NCBI RefSeq assembly: GCF_017497975.1
Contig: NZ_JAGDEL010000026.1
Span: 1-64,000, forward strand
Length of the DNA stretch: 64,000 nt
Reading direction: 5' to 3'
Source: Metabacillus bambusae
GTDB lineage: Bacteria > Bacillota > Bacilli > Bacillales > Bacillaceae
Shown: in pieces, positions 1 through 9,657 of the stretch
Numbering within the stretch: position 1 is the first letter of the stretch
How the letters are laid out: every line of letters starts with the position of its first letter
Translations under genes and position numbers: made by a program
Notes under the pieces: generated by a model
Told to the model about the DNA's origin: nothing
Seen by the model: only the letters and a program-made list of their open reading frames with translations
Databases searched by the model: none

Positions 1-583
1 TCATGCCTTAATTCATAGATTACTTGGGCTTTGTCTTTTTCTGAGACTTTGCCTTTGCTTGAATTAAGGCTTGTAACTTTTTTAAATACGCATTCTCCAT
101 ACGTAATCGCTCATTTTCAGCTCGTAACGCTTCTTCTGATCCTTCTATTGGATGATTTTTCCTAGATTCTTTTTTCATGGATGGACGCCCCTTCTTTTTC
201 GGTTGAAGAGCGTCGAATCCTCTTGTTTCTACGAGATATTTCCACTTCCAAACTGTTTGAGGGGAAGGAATATTGAATTTCGCAGCTGCTTCTAAATAGG
301 ACGCTCCTGTATCGTTCATATAACTAATTACGTCCATTTTAAAGCGAATATCATAGTTTGTATACCTTGAAGTTAATCCTTCCGTACCTTGTTCTTTATA
401 CTGTGCTACCCAAGTTTTTAAAGCCGTCAAAGTAACACCAAAGAGATTCGCTGTATCTTTAAAAGAGCTAGTACCCTTCATGTAGTGCTCTACTGATGAA
501 ATTTTTGTTTCAAGTGAATACTTTGTCATAAAAAAACTACACCTCCAAATGTTAGTTGTGTCTAACATTTGGGGTGCAGTTCA
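1..583 (-). mobile_element. IS3-like insertion sequence, partial (cut by window edge)
   Basis: The segment holds the orfA gene and one end of an IS3-family element read on the minus strand. The outer terminus lies near 583; read on the minus strand it begins TGAACTGCACCCCAAATG, with the TG...CA ends usual for the family. The rest of the element, most of orfB and the other inverted repeat, lies beyond position 1. The orfB frame is already visible at 1-50 (...VIYELRH), one base out of frame with orfA, as expected for production of the OrfAB transposase by -1 frameshifting. Target duplication cannot be checked because the other end is missing. Confidence 0.85.
20..529 (-). CDS. IS3-family transposase OrfA (helix-turn-helix subunit)
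   Basis: This encodes a 169-residue DNA-binding subunit of an IS3-family (IS150-like) transposase. Two helix-turn-helix segments are visible in the first 110 residues, the first including FKDTANLFGVTLTALKTWV. A C-terminal leucine-rich coiled coil (EALRAENERLRMENAYLKKL) follows, as in OrfA proteins that dimerise. I chose the ATG at 529 because GGAGGTG lies at the right distance before it; an in-frame upstream start at 568 would fall inside the IS end. Close to the stop, the run AAA-AAG (minus strand, about 35-41) is a possible -1 slippery site leading into the orfB frame. The catalytic DDE domain is outside the window. Confidence 0.85.
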   Translation of the reverse strand: MTKYSLETKISSVEHYMKGTSSFKDTANLFGVTLTALKTWVAQYKEQGTEGLTSRYTNYDIRFKMDVISYMNDTGASYLEAAAKFNIPSPQTVWKWKYLVETRGFDALQPKKKGRPSMKKESRKNHPIEGSEEALRAENERLRMENAYLKKLQALIQAKAKSQKKTKPK

Positions 584-618
584 ATTGTTCAGCCTCTTTT
601 TGTGTGGATATAAGTTTA

Positions 619-1107
619 TTATTTTTTTCTTTTGAAAAAAACTAGGAATGCTCCTATTAAAATCAATAAAAATGACCAATAGGTTTCAATAAGCTGAACA
701 CCATTTTCAACGACAGAGAAAGAGTGGATGATCTTTTGAAAAAAATGAAGAAATAATCCAATCAAAAGTAATACTATTCCTTGAGCATAGCCTGATTTAG
801 TTTTAATAGCAGTAAGTAGCATTCCTAAGGCTAATATAAAAAGAAATGCAGCTGCATGGTCTGGCCAGGAAGGGAACTTAGGTTGATAGATAAAGTGAAT
901 GCCAAGCCCGGCTAAAATGATACCAGGTAGGATAGCTGTATTGTCTTTTTCAAAATGTCCACTAATTAAGTAAGCAGTTCCTAATAGAATCAGTAAGGCT
1001 TGCCAACTCGTTTGATTTTCAAATAAATGAATATTTAATTTTTGGATAGAATAAAAAGTGCCAATCCCTAGTAAGATAATTCCAGGTAATAAAGATATTT
1101 TTTTCAT
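619..1107 (-). CDS. Small multi-pass membrane protein, LiaI/LiaF-like transmembrane family
   Basis: A 162-residue hydrophobic protein of unknown function. It shows a fourfold internal pattern of hydrophobic segments built around LPGIILLGIG, LPGIILAGLG, AQGIVLLLIG and FLLILIGAFL, typical of proteins with a LiaI/LiaF/DUF5668-like transmembrane region, often linked to envelope stress. The ATG at 1107 is preferred over a GTG three codons upstream because AAGAGGTG is correctly spaced before it. It ends with KRKK, suggesting a cytoplasmic C-terminus. It lies between an IS end and hemA, where B. subtilis has engB/lon, so it may be part of a locally rearranged stretch. The family assignment rests on pattern only. 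Confidence 0.65.
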   Translation of the reverse strand: MKKISLLPGIILLGIGTFYSIQKLNIHLFENQTSWQALLILLGTAYLISGHFEKDNTAILPGIILAGLGIHFIYQPKFPSWPDHAAAFLFILALGMLLTAIKTKSGYAQGIVLLLIGLFLHFFQKIIHSFSVVENGVQLIETYWSFLLILIGAFLVFFKRKK

Positions 1108-1574
1108 AAGGAACACCTCTTAATATAATGATTTCTGTATGATACTTTGTTTGTATCTTTTATTACGTGAATCCTCTTCTCGAAGTCAGAGGACAAATGT
1201 CAATATTAATTGACTAAGTTAACAAACTGATAACTTGATTAGCAGCTTAATATTTGTTATTGTACTGAGTGGAGAGCATGAGGGATCATGTCAAATTGTG
1301 TAGATATCCTGTCATATTTTATGACTAATAAATTTACTTTTAATTAACTTAGCAGTACAATTAATAAATCTTAATTATCCTATCATAAATCATAGCATTA
1401 TGGATGATAGGATAATAAAATGTAAGGCTTCGTCATGAGACATGATCATAAGTCTTAGTTTTTCTAATCATATCATAGGATTCAAATACTGTTCACATTT
1501 TATCTGCGTGAATGAAAAATGTGAGTGGTATACTATAACTAAAGAGATCTTTGCATGTGGGGGTGTAAAGGGAA
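1108..1574. other. Intergenic gap upstream of hemA
   Basis: A 467-base AT-rich gap between divergently read genes. It holds the ribosome-binding site of the minus-strand gene, a 12-bp perfect inverted repeat (arms 1375-1386 and 1404-1415, TTATCCTATCAT and its complement), and a TATACT hexamer at 1529-1534 that could be the hemA -10 element, without a convincing -35. I see no coding sequence. Confidence 0.5.
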
Positions 1575-2933
1575 ATGCATATACTTGTTGTCGGCTTAAA
1601 TTATAAAACAGCCCCTGTTGAAATTCGCGAAAGGCTTACTTTTCAACCGAACGAGCTTTCTGATGCGATGAAACAGTTAAAAGACCAAAAAAGTATTTTA
1701 GAAAACGTAATTGTATCAACATGTAATCGAACAGAGATTTATGCGGTTGTCGACCAATTGCACACAGGACGTTATTATATAAAAGCGTTTTTAGCAGATT
1801 GGTTCGGTATAGATAAAGATGAGATTACACCGTACTTAACCATATTTGAACAAGATGGTGCATTAGAGCACTTATATAAAGTTGCGTGTGGATTAGACTC
1901 GATGATACTTGGAGAAACACAAATTCTAGGACAGGTTCGCTCTAGCTTTTTGCTTGCACAAGAAAACGACTCAATAGGTACTATCTTCAATCAACTATTT
2001 AAACAGGTTATTACACTAGCAAAGCGCTCCCATTCTGAAACAGATATTGGTGCTAATGCTGTTTCAGTTAGTTATGCTGCAGTAGAATTAGCGAAAAAGA
2101 TCTTTGGGGACTTAAAAACGAAGCATGTGCTTATTTTAGGTGCCGGAAAAATGGGCGAGCTTGCAGTGCAAAACTTACACGGGAATGGCGTAGGGAAAGT
2201 TACTGTTATGAATAGAACGTTGCAAAAAGCTGAAGAGCTAGCTAATCGTTTCAATGGGAAAGCTAAAGGGATCAATGAGCTACAATGTGGATTAGTTGAA
2301 GCAGATATTCTAATTAGCTCAACTGGAGCAAAGGATTTTGTAATTTCGAAGGAAATGATGTCACAAGTTGAAAAGCTAAGAAAGGGTCGACCTTTATTTA
2401 TGGTTGATATCGCAGTTCCTCGTGATTTAGATCCAAAGCTTGCTGAATTAGATGGTGTGTTTTTATATGATATCGATGACTTGCAAGGAATCGTTGAGGC
2501 GAACCTACAGGAACGAAAAGTTGCTGCAGAGAAAATTGAGCTAATGATTGAAGCTGAAATTGTTCAATTTAAGCAATGGATTAACACACTAGGTGTTGTA
2601 CCTGTTATCTCTGCGCTTCGTCAAAAAGCGTTAACGATTCAAGCTGAGACAATGCAAAGTATTGAGCGGAAAATGCCTGATTTAACTGATCGTGAGAGAA
2701 AGGTACTTAGCAAACATACGAAAAGTATTATTAATCAATTACTAAGAGATCCCATTGTGAAAGTGAAGGAACTTTCAACTGATGCAAATGCTCAGGAGTC
2801 ATTAGAGTTATTTATGAAAATATTTAACATTGAAGATGCTGTTGAGGAGCAAGTGCAAAAAGAGAGAGCTGAAAAGCAATTAAATCTTTCAAATGAGCAA
2901 ATGCCAGATCTTCGAGCTTCACTGCAATCGTAA
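1575..2933 (+). CDS. hemA: Glutamyl-tRNA reductase HemA
   Basis: Reduces Glu-tRNA(Glu) to glutamate-1-semialdehyde with NADPH, the first committed step of C5-pathway tetrapyrrole synthesis. The 452-residue length is normal. The catalytic Cys50 sits in STCNRTE, the [14 protein letters not shown] segment of the substrate domain follows near residue 100, and the NADPH-binding Rossmann motif GAGKMGE is near residue 192. The C-terminal third is the helical dimerisation domain. A GGGGTGTAAAGGG ribosome-binding region precedes the ATG. It is first in a six-gene haem operon; the following hemX encodes the membrane protein known in B. subtilis to lower HemA levels. Confidence 0.97.
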   Translation: MHILVVGLNYKTAPVEIRERLTFQPNELSDAMKQLKDQKSILENVIVSTCNRTEIYAVVDQLHTGRYYIKAFLADWFGIDKDEITPYLTIFEQDGALEHLYKVACGLDSMILGETQILGQVRSSFLLAQENDSIGTIFNQLFKQVITLAKRSHSETDIGANAVSVSYAAVELAKKIFGDLKTKHVLILGAGKMGELAVQNLHGNGVGKVTVMNRTLQKAEELANRFNGKAKGINELQCGLVEADILISSTGAKDFVISKEMMSQVEKLRKGRPLFMVDIAVPRDLDPKLAELDGVFLYDIDDLQGIVEANLQERKVAAEKIELMIEAEIVQFKQWINTLGVVPVISALRQKALTIQAETMQSIERKMPDLTDRERKVLSKHTKSIINQLLRDPIVKVKELSTDANAQESLELFMKIFNIEDAVEEQVQKERAEKQLNLSNEQMPDLRASLQS

Positions 2934-2995
2934 GTGTGATGTAATTATTCCTTTATTATAGTTGTTGGCGTCAGTACGTCATAGGAGTTTTTTGT

Positions 2996-3826
2996 ATGGA
3001 GATGAGTTTAACTAGAATCAATGAAGTAACCATTATTCTTTATGCATTATGTGTACTTTTATATTTTATAGATTTTCTTAATAATAACCGGAAGGCGAAA
3101 CAAGCTGCCTTCTGGTTACTTTCTATTGTTTGGCTTTTGCAAACAATTTTTTTATTTGCTCGTATGTTTGAAACGGGAAGATTTCCGGTATTGAATGTGT
3201 TTGAAGGATTATATTTTTACACATGGGTACTTGTCACTCTATCTCTAGCATTAAATAAATTTTTACGAGCAGAGTTTATTATATTTTTTACAAACGTAAT
3301 TGGCTTTATCATGATGGCATTACATACCTTTGCACCAGCACAATATGAGTCGGCAGCGGTTTCAAGTAAGCTTGTTTCTGAATTGTTATTGATTCATATC
3401 ACAATGGCAATACTTTCATATGGTGCCTTTTCACTTTCGTTCGTTTTTTCAATTTTATATACGATTCAATATAATTTATTGAAAAAGAAGAAGTGGGGAA
3501 AACGTCTTCTGCGCTTAGAAGATTTATCTAAACTTGATTATATGTCATATGTATTAAATGTCATTGGTGTACCGATGCTGTTATTAAGCCTTATATTAGG
3601 AATTATTTGGGCTTACATTAAAGTTGAAAAATTTCATTGGTATGATGCAAAAGTTCTTGGGTCTTTTATGGTGTTAATCACATATAGCGTTTATTTATAT
3701 ATTAGAATTGTTAAAGAATTGCAAGGGAAATCGGTCGCATTATTGAATATTGCCTCCTTTCTTGTCTTATTAATTAATTTTTTCTTATTCGGCAGCTTAT
3801 CAAGATTCCATTTTTGGGATTCATAA
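2996..3826 (+). CDS. hemX: HemX, CcsA-like membrane protein controlling HemA level
   Basis: A 276-residue polytopic membrane protein with about eight hydrophobic segments and the cytochrome c assembly (CcsA/ResC-like) fold pattern. It keeps FEGLYFYTW and the later HWYDAKVLGS stretch typical of this family, where a haem-handling site is thought to lie. In B. subtilis HemX lowers the amount of glutamyl-tRNA reductase and is not a haem biosynthetic enzyme. AGGAG lies eight bases before the ATG; a second ATG two codons on is an alternative. Its position between hemA and hemC is the standard one for Bacillus. Confidence 0.93.
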   Translation: MEMSLTRINEVTIILYALCVLLYFIDFLNNNRKAKQAAFWLLSIVWLLQTIFLFARMFETGRFPVLNVFEGLYFYTWVLVTLSLALNKFLRAEFIIFFTNVIGFIMMALHTFAPAQYESAAVSSKLVSELLLIHITMAILSYGAFSLSFVFSILYTIQYNLLKKKKWGKRLLRLEDLSKLDYMSYVLNVIGVPMLLLSLILGIIWAYIKVEKFHWYDAKVLGSFMVLITYSVYLYIRIVKELQGKSVALLNIASFLVLLINFFLFGSLSRFHFWDS

Positions 3827-3857
3827 AATCATCAGTAGAATGTAGTAGGAGGATATC

Positions 3858-4790
3858 ATGCGTAAAATTGTTGTAGGTTCAAGACGAAGTAAACTGGCAT
3901 TAACACAAACGAACTGGGTGATAAATCAACTAAAATCCTTTGGTTTACCTTTTGAATTTGAAGTAAAGGAAATTGTCACAAAGGGTGATCGGATATTAGA
4001 TGTTACCTTGTCAAAGGTTGGTGGGAAGGGACTGTTCGTTAAGGAAATTGAGCAAGCAATGATCGATGGTGAAATTGACATGGCTGTTCATAGTATGAAG
4101 GATATGCCAGGAGTATTGCCAGATGGTTTAACAATTGGCTGTGTTCCTAAGCGAGAGGATCATCGAGATGTGTTAATTTCGAAGGATCATAAAAAGCTTG
4201 CAGAGCTACCGCAGGGATCAGTGATCGGTACAAGTAGCTTAAGAAGAAGTGCACAGCTGTTAATCGAGCGACCAGACCTTGAAATTAAATGGATCAGAGG
4301 AAATATAGATACACGTCTAGAAAAACTTAAAACAGAAGAGTATGATGCGATTATTTTAGCTGCAGCGGGGTTATCGCGAATGGGCTGGAGCAAGGAAGTT
4401 GTTACTGAATTTTTAGAGCCTGAAGTTTGCCTACCTGCTGTAGGACAAGGTGCTTTAGCAATTGAATGTCGTGAAAATGATCATGAATTACTAGACTTAT
4501 TGGGAAAATTTACAGATAAAGCAGCACAATTAGCCGTAAATGCAGAGAGAACCTTTCTTACGAAAATGGAGGGCGGCTGTCAAGTACCAATTGCAGGATT
4601 TGCAACAGTTGACGAAAATCACGAGATTACATTTACTGGTCTAATCGCGTCACCAAATGGTAAAGAAGTATATAAACAGCAACTTACAGGTAAAGACCCT
4701 GTCGTATTAGGTGAAGACGTATCAGCTATTTTAACTGAGCAAGGTGCGAAAGCCCTAATTGATCGAGTCAAAGCGGAGCTTGATCAATAA
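3858..4790 (+). CDS. hemC: Porphobilinogen deaminase (hydroxymethylbilane synthase)
   Basis: Polymerises four porphobilinogen units into hydroxymethylbilane in the cytoplasm. At 310 residues the length is that of the family. Diagnostic parts are GSRRSKLAL at the N-terminus, HSMKDMP near residue 80, and GGCQVPIAG, whose Cys241 carries the dipyrromethane cofactor. The AGGAGG ribosome-binding site is seven bases before the ATG. The stop codon overlaps the hemD start by one base (TAATG), so the two are probably translationally coupled. Confidence 0.97.
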   Translation: MRKIVVGSRRSKLALTQTNWVINQLKSFGLPFEFEVKEIVTKGDRILDVTLSKVGGKGLFVKEIEQAMIDGEIDMAVHSMKDMPGVLPDGLTIGCVPKREDHRDVLISKDHKKLAELPQGSVIGTSSLRRSAQLLIERPDLEIKWIRGNIDTRLEKLKTEEYDAIILAAAGLSRMGWSKEVVTEFLEPEVCLPAVGQGALAIECRENDHELLDLLGKFTDKAAQLAVNAERTFLTKMEGGCQVPIAGFATVDENHEITFTGLIASPNGKEVYKQQLTGKDPVVLGEDVSAILTEQGAKALIDRVKAELDQ

Positions 4791-5575
4791 TGGCAGCAGG
4801 CCTTCCTTTACAAGGCAAGCGAGTATTAATAACAAGGGCACAGGCTCAAGTGCAAGAGTTTATTGACAGAATTGAATCAGCAGGCGGAGTAGCAATTACT
4901 GCTCCGCTTTTGGAGATTAGAGCTAATGATTTAAATGAGCAAGTGATTAAGTCAACAATTCAAAATCTCAAGAACTATGACTGTATTGTGTTTACAAGTG
5001 CAAATGGTGTGACTTTTTTTCAAAGCTATTTAGATAAATGGGACATTTCTTATAAAAAGTTAGATCATTTACTTGCTGCATCTGTTGGTAGAAAAACAAG
5101 TAAGCAAATGGAAAAATTAGGGTTAGCTGTTTCGATTATTCCTGAGGAATATGTCGCAGAAAAACTGACAGAAAGTATAACCAAAAACCTTCCAGCTCAT
5201 TCTAGAGTTTTGGTTATCCGTGGAAACCTTGCACGCCCTGTACTGGTAACTGGGCTAAAACGAAATGGTTATAATGTGACAGATCTCGTTGTCTATGAAA
5301 CGATACATAATATGAATGAAGCTGAAAAATTAAGAAAATATGTTCAAAATGATAAACTAGACTTTATTACATTTACTAGCTCTTCAACAGTTGATAGCTT
5401 TATGAACGTATTAAAGCAAGATGAGCTACATGAGAACTTAAAGAAGGTGACCTTTGTTTGTATTGGGCCAATAACGAACGATACATTAAAGGAATATGGG
5501 TATGAAGGAATAATGCCGGCTACTTACACAATTGAAGATATGGTAAAGCTAATGATCGAGCTTGAACAGAGATGA
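4790..5575 (+). CDS. hemD: Uroporphyrinogen-III synthase
   Basis: Closes and inverts ring D of hydroxymethylbilane to give uroporphyrinogen III. The 261-residue protein has the two-lobed alpha/beta layout of the family: GKRVLITRA at the start, a FTSANGV loop near residue 67, and [11 protein letters not shown] near residue 195, all common in HemD despite generally weak conservation. It starts within the hemC stop codon and its end lies just before the hemB ribosome-binding site, so it is inside the operon. The function follows from both motifs and position. Confidence 0.95.
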   Translation: MAAGLPLQGKRVLITRAQAQVQEFIDRIESAGGVAITAPLLEIRANDLNEQVIKSTIQNLKNYDCIVFTSANGVTFFQSYLDKWDISYKKLDHLLAASVGRKTSKQMEKLGLAVSIIPEEYVAEKLTESITKNLPAHSRVLVIRGNLARPVLVTGLKRNGYNVTDLVVYETIHNMNEAEKLRKYVQNDKLDFITFTSSSTVDSFMNVLKQDELHENLKKVTFVCIGPITNDTLKEYGYEGIMPATYTIEDMVKLMIELEQR

Positions 5576-5588
5576 GGAGGATTTACTA

Positions 5589-6572
5589 ATGGATATTCAA
5601 TTTGCAAGACATCGTCGCTTACGTAACAGCGCAAATATGAGAGCTATGTTAAGAGAAAATCATCTTCGTGTAGAGGATTTTATCTACCCAATTTTTGTTG
5701 TTGAGGGAGAAAAGAAGAAAAACGAAGTCTCGTCTATGCCAGGGGTTTTCCAGATTTCATTGGATTTATTAAATGAGGAAATTGAAGAGGTAGTTTCTTT
5801 AGGAATCAAGTCAATTATATTATTTGGGGTTCCAGATTCAGATCATAAGGATGAAGTAGGTTCTGGTGCGTATCATGATCATGGCATTGTTCAATTAGCA
5901 ACGAGACAAGTGAAAGAAGCTTACCCAGATCTTATAGTTGTTGCTGATACTTGTCTTTGTGAATTTACAGACCATGGCCATTGTGGAATCGTTGAAAATG
6001 GTCAAGTACTTAATGACCCATCACTTGATTTATTAGCGCGTACTGCAGTGAGTCAAGTTAAGGCAGGAGCTGATATCATTGCCCCTTCTAATATGATGGA
6101 CGGTTTTGTTGCAGCGATTCGCCATGGATTGGATGAGGCAGGCTTTGAACATATTCCAATTATGTCTTATGCAGTAAAATATTCAAGTGCTTACTATGGT
6201 CCATTCCGTGATGCAGCTCAAAGTGCTCCACAATTTGGTGATCGTAAAACCTATCAAATGGATCCTGCTAATCGTGAGGAAGCATTACGGGAAGCAGGGT
6301 CTGATCTTGAGGAAGGAGCAGATTTCTTAATTGTTAAACCAGCCCTAGCTTATTTAGATATCATTCGCGATGTCAAGAATACCTTTAATGCTCCGATTGT
6401 TGCTTATAATGTTAGTGGGGAATATTCAATGATTAAAGCAGCTGCTCTAAACGGCTGGGTTGATGAAAAAACAATTGTTATGGAAACTTTAGTAGGGATG
6501 AAGCGTGCAGGTGTGGATTTAATTATCACTTACTTTGCAAAGGATGTTGCTCGCTGGTTAAAAGAAGAGTAG
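5589..6572 (+). CDS. hemB: Delta-aminolevulinic acid dehydratase (porphobilinogen synthase)
   Basis: Condenses two 5-aminolevulinate molecules to porphobilinogen. The 327-residue protein carries the cysteine-rich zinc-binding stretch [15 protein letters not shown] (near residue 120), and both active-site lysine segments, [18 protein letters not shown] and [13 protein letters not shown] placed the start at the ATG at 5589, six bases after GAGGAGG; an in-frame upstream ATG at 5562 overlaps hemD and lacks a spaced ribosome-binding site. The intact cysteines argue for the zinc-dependent form. Confidence 0.97.
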   Translation: MDIQFARHRRLRNSANMRAMLRENHLRVEDFIYPIFVVEGEKKKNEVSSMPGVFQISLDLLNEEIEEVVSLGIKSIILFGVPDSDHKDEVGSGAYHDHGIVQLATRQVKEAYPDLIVVADTCLCEFTDHGHCGIVENGQVLNDPSLDLLARTAVSQVKAGADIIAPSNMMDGFVAAIRHGLDEAGFEHIPIMSYAVKYSSAYYGPFRDAAQSAPQFGDRKTYQMDPANREEALREAGSDLEEGADFLIVKPALAYLDIIRDVKNTFNAPIVAYNVSGEYSMIKAAALNGWVDEKTIVMETLVGMKRAGVDLIITYFAKDVARWLKEE

Positions 6573-6618
6573 GAAAAAACCTTTTATATCATTACGAGAG
6601 TGAGAAAGGGGAATACAT

Positions 6619-7905
6619 ATGAAAAGCTATGTTAAAAGTGAACAAGCGTTTCAAAAAGCACAGTCGTTAATGCCAGGAGGAGTAAATAGTCCTGTCCGAG
6701 CTTTTAAATCAGTAGGAATGAACCCAATTTTCATGGAACATGGTAAGGGTTCTAAAATAACTGATATTGATGGAAATGAATACATCGATTATGTATTATC
6801 ATGGGGACCACTTATTCATGGTCATTCACACGATACAGTTGTAGAAGCTATTAAAAAGGTTGTTGAATCAGGGACAAGCTTTGGGGCGCCAACATTAATA
6901 GAAAACGAATTAGCTAGTCTTGTGATAGAGCGTGTGCCATCAATTGAAATTGTGCGAATGGTTAGCTCTGGAACTGAGGCTACAATGAGTGCATTACGCT
7001 TAGCACGTGGATATACAGGACGTAATAAAATAATAAAATTTGAGGGCTGCTACCATGGACATGGTGACTCATTATTAATAAAGGCAGGATCAGGAGTGGC
7101 TACACTAGGATTACCAGATAGTCCAGGAGTTCCAGAAGGTGTTGCTAAAAATACAATTACAGTTCCTTATAATGATCTTGAAAGCGTTCGTTATGCATTT
7201 GAGCAATTTGGAGAAGATATTGCAGGCGTCATCGTTGAGCCAGTTGCTGGAAATATGGGGGTTGTACCACCACTGCCAGGCTTTTTAGAGGGCTTGCGTG
7301 AGGTGACTGAACAATATAGTGCCCTTCTCATATTTGATGAAGTGATGACAGGCTTCCGTGTAGATTACGGCTGTGCACAAGACTACTTTGGCGTAACACC
7401 TGATATAACATGCTTAGGGAAAGTAATAGGCGGCGGACTCCCTGTAGGTGCTTATGGCGGTAAACTTGAAATAATGCAGCAAATTGCACCAAGCGGTCCC
7501 ATCTACCAAGCAGGAACATTATCAGGAAACCCGCTTGCAATGACAGCAGGTTATGAAACATTAAAGCTACTGACTAGGGAATCGTATATAGAGTTTAAGC
7601 GTAAAGCTGATCGTCTTGAAGATGGTTTGTCAAAGGCTGCAAACGAATATGAAATTTCTCATACGATTAATCGTGCAGGGTCTATGATTGGCTTCTTCTT
7701 TACGAATGAAAAAGTAACAAACTATGAAGAAGCAAAAACCTCAAATCTCGAGTATTTTGCAAGCTACTACAGAAGTATGGCAAATGAAGGAGTGTTCCTA
7801 CCTCCTTCACAATTTGAAGGCTTGTTCTTATCAACAGCTCATAGTGATGAGGATATTGATTATACAATTGAAGCAGCAAGAAAGGCATTTGCTGCGTTGA
7901 AATAG
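6619..7905 (+). CDS. hemL: Glutamate-1-semialdehyde 2,1-aminomutase
   Basis: A PLP enzyme that turns glutamate-1-semialdehyde, the HemA product, into 5-aminolevulinate. The 428-residue length is standard. Visible signatures are [12 protein letters not shown] at the N-terminus, [16 protein letters not shown] around residue 120, the class III aminotransferase stretch [10 protein letters not shown], and the PLP lysine in [11 protein letters not shown]. Preceded by AAAGGGG. It is the last haem gene; a strong terminator follows at once. Confidence 0.97.
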   Translation: MKSYVKSEQAFQKAQSLMPGGVNSPVRAFKSVGMNPIFMEHGKGSKITDIDGNEYIDYVLSWGPLIHGHSHDTVVEAIKKVVESGTSFGAPTLIENELASLVIERVPSIEIVRMVSSGTEATMSALRLARGYTGRNKIIKFEGCYHGHGDSLLIKAGSGVATLGLPDSPGVPEGVAKNTITVPYNDLESVRYAFEQFGEDIAGVIVEPVAGNMGVVPPLPGFLEGLREVTEQYSALLIFDEVMTGFRVDYGCAQDYFGVTPDITCLGKVIGGGLPVGAYGGKLEIMQQIAPSGPIYQAGTLSGNPLAMTAGYETLKLLTRESYIEFKRKADRLEDGLSKAANEYEISHTINRAGSMIGFFFTNEKVTNYEEAKTSNLEYFASYYRSMANEGVFLPPSQFEGLFLSTAHSDEDIDYTIEAARKAFAALK

Positions 7906-7911
7906 AATGAG

Positions 7912-7950
7912 AAGGGTTTAACACAAATTAAGGTGTTAGACCCTTTTTTC
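7912..7950 (+). terminator. Rho-independent terminator of the hem operon
   Basis: An inverted repeat (GGGTTTAACAC...GTGTTAGACCC) followed by six T, directly after hemL. Confidence 0.9.
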
Positions 7951-8030
7951 AGTATTCCAACAAAAGATAGAAAAGCAACCTCACTTCGTCCTAAAAATTT
8001 CAATTCATATCCAGAATATAAATAAAATAA

Positions 8031-8058
8031 ACATATTATCCTCCTTTCATACATACAT
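8031..8058 (+). promoter_or_regulatory. SigmaE-type promoter of spoVID
   Basis: ACATATT at 8031-8037 and CATACAT at 8052-8058 are separated by 14 bases, close to the mother-cell sigmaE consensus. The placement upstream of spoVID agrees with sigmaE control of this gene in B. subtilis. An overlapping CATACAT at 8048 gives a shorter, less likely spacing. Confidence 0.6.
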
Positions 8059-8107
8059 CTGTAATGTCATAGTAATTTGTTAGGCTATTTGAAAGGAGGA
8101 ATTATTT

Positions 8108-9277
8108 TTGTCACAGGAACAACAACAACTACGTTTTTCTGTAGAAGAATCAGTCTGGTTTCAAAAAGGACAGGAAGTATCTGAACTTTTAACAATTTCT
8201 CTAGATCCTGATATCTCAATTCATGAGCATGATCAGTACATTTCAATTCGAGGTGCACTTCAACTTACGGGTGAATACAAAATAGATACAGAAGCAAATG
8301 TGCAGGATCAATTTGAATATGCAAATGTACGGTATGTAAATGAAATTTCTACCCGAGAAGATGGTGTAAGTATAATCAATCACCGTTTTCCAGTTGATAT
8401 CACGATTCCTAGAAATCGAATCCAAGATTTAGATGAAGTTTATGTATCAATTGAATCTTTTGATTATGAACTCCCAGAACTGAAATGCTTAAAGCTTGTT
8501 GCTGACTTATCAATAAGTGGTATTTCAAAAGAAGAAACCGAGCCTACTGCTGCTGATGTAAGTGAAAGACCGGAAGAAATTGAAGAAGAAGTATTTGAAC
8601 CACTTTACAGAGGGCAACAGTCACAACCATTTGCTAATAAGGATGATACATTTACATCATTCGAACAAAGTGGTGCACATCCTTTCTCATCATATTATCA
8701 GGAATCTGATACGGTTGAAGAAGACGTGGACAAATTATCACCTGTTAAAACAGAGGCTCCTAGTCGTGAAGTTGAAAAAGTGAGTGAGGAAGAAAAAGAA
8801 GTTGAAGTTGTTTCTACACCAGTCCTTGAAGAAATTGACGAAGTGGACAGTGAAAACCAAGAGGTTCAGGAAGATCAGCAAGATCAACAAGAAGATCTTT
8901 ACGATCCATTTGTTGTTGAGGTGAGGAAACAGGAAGAGGAGCCTGTTGAACCACAGGAGGTACAATATTCCTTCTTCTCTAAATCTGAAAGTCTTGCAAA
9001 CGTCAATAACAAAGCGGAAGCAGAAGAAGAGAATGAACGAGAAGAAAATGATCCTAAAGATGCCCATTATTTAACAAGTCTTTTCGCTCGTGATGAAGAA
9101 GAGGATTTTTCTAAATTGAAAATGTGTATTGTTCAGCAAGGTGATACAATTGAGCTTATTAGTGAACGATATGAAATTTCAGTTCAACAGCTTCTTCGCG
9201 TAAATGAATTTCATGCAGATCAAGATGTTTATGAAGGACAAATTCTATACATCCCTGCATATTCAACGAGCAAATAA
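8108..9277 (+). CDS. spoVID: Stage VI sporulation protein D (spore coat encasement)
   Basis: A mother-cell protein needed for spore coat encasement, acting with SafA and SpoIVA on the forespore surface. The 389-residue protein has a conserved N-terminal beta-rich region (about residues 1-140, including LRFSVEESVWFQKGQEV), a long acidic Glu/Gln-rich middle (about 150-330), and a C-terminal LysM domain beginning near CIVQQGDTIELISERYEI. This order matches B. subtilis SpoVID. It uses a TTG start seven bases after AAAGGAGGA; no better start is nearby. The low-complexity middle is a usual feature of coat morphogenetic proteins. Confidence 0.93.
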   Translation: MSQEQQQLRFSVEESVWFQKGQEVSELLTISLDPDISIHEHDQYISIRGALQLTGEYKIDTEANVQDQFEYANVRYVNEISTREDGVSIINHRFPVDITIPRNRIQDLDEVYVSIESFDYELPELKCLKLVADLSISGISKEETEPTAADVSERPEEIEEEVFEPLYRGQQSQPFANKDDTFTSFEQSGAHPFSSYYQESDTVEEDVDKLSPVKTEAPSREVEKVSEEEKEVEVVSTPVLEEIDEVDSENQEVQEDQQDQQEDLYDPFVVEVRKQEEEPVEPQEVQYSFFSKSESLANVNNKAEAEEENEREENDPKDAHYLTSLFARDEEEDFSKLKMCIVQQGDTIELISERYEISVQQLLRVNEFHADQDVYEGQILYIPAYSTSK

Positions 9278-9299
9278 TCGATATTTTGCATTGCTTTGA

Positions 9300-9337
9300 A
9301 AAACAGCAGAGGGATATTTACCTCAGCTGTTTTTTTG
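9300..9337 (+). terminator. Terminator after spoVID
   Basis: ACAGCAGAGG / CCTCAGCTGT stem with a one-base mismatch, then seven T. Confidence 0.8.
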
Positions 9338-9339
9338 AA

Positions 9340-9641
9340 AGGCTCTGTTAAATCTCACTGTTGATTTTAGTAAATATTTTTTGAACTTTTTTCTAGCTCT
9401 AGCAGTTTTGTCTTTGTGAAAGGCTGTTTTCGGGCAAACTTTGTTACTATTAACCAAGTAAAGCGGTGTGGTTGATTGCAGCGAGAGATGCTCGCTTTCC
9501 GCGGGGCGGGCGGTGAGCCTCCTCGGCGTAAACGCCTGTGGGGTCTCACCTGTCCCGCTGCTCCGGCAGGAGTCTCGCACTTCCGCTCCAATCAACCTGA
9601 ATTAGTTATTGTTTTAAAAGCAACAATATCTTAGAAAAGAG
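9340..9641 (+). repeat. Interspersed repeat, family 1, copy A (with family 2 left end)
   Basis: A GC-rich palindromic block (core 9471-9595, containing CTTTCCGCGGGGCGGGCGG and the CTCCGGCAGGAGTC stretch) in an AT-rich gap. The outer part 9419-9641 matches the reverse complement of the copy at 51220-51456. The left flank, 9340-9366, carries instead the end sequence (GGCTCTGTTAAA...CACTGTTGATTTT) of the family 2 repeats, so this looks like a composite or nested insertion. Open frames across it on the minus strand are chance frames. It lies between the spoVID terminator and ysxE. Confidence 0.75.
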
Positions 9642-9657
9642 ACTTGTTAAAAGTCCT

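Noticed and set aside
9323-9595. Two overlapping minus-strand open frames of 74 and 90 codons
   Set aside because: They lie in the GC-rich palindromic repeat copy A, lack ribosome-binding sites and have arginine/proline-rich chance composition.
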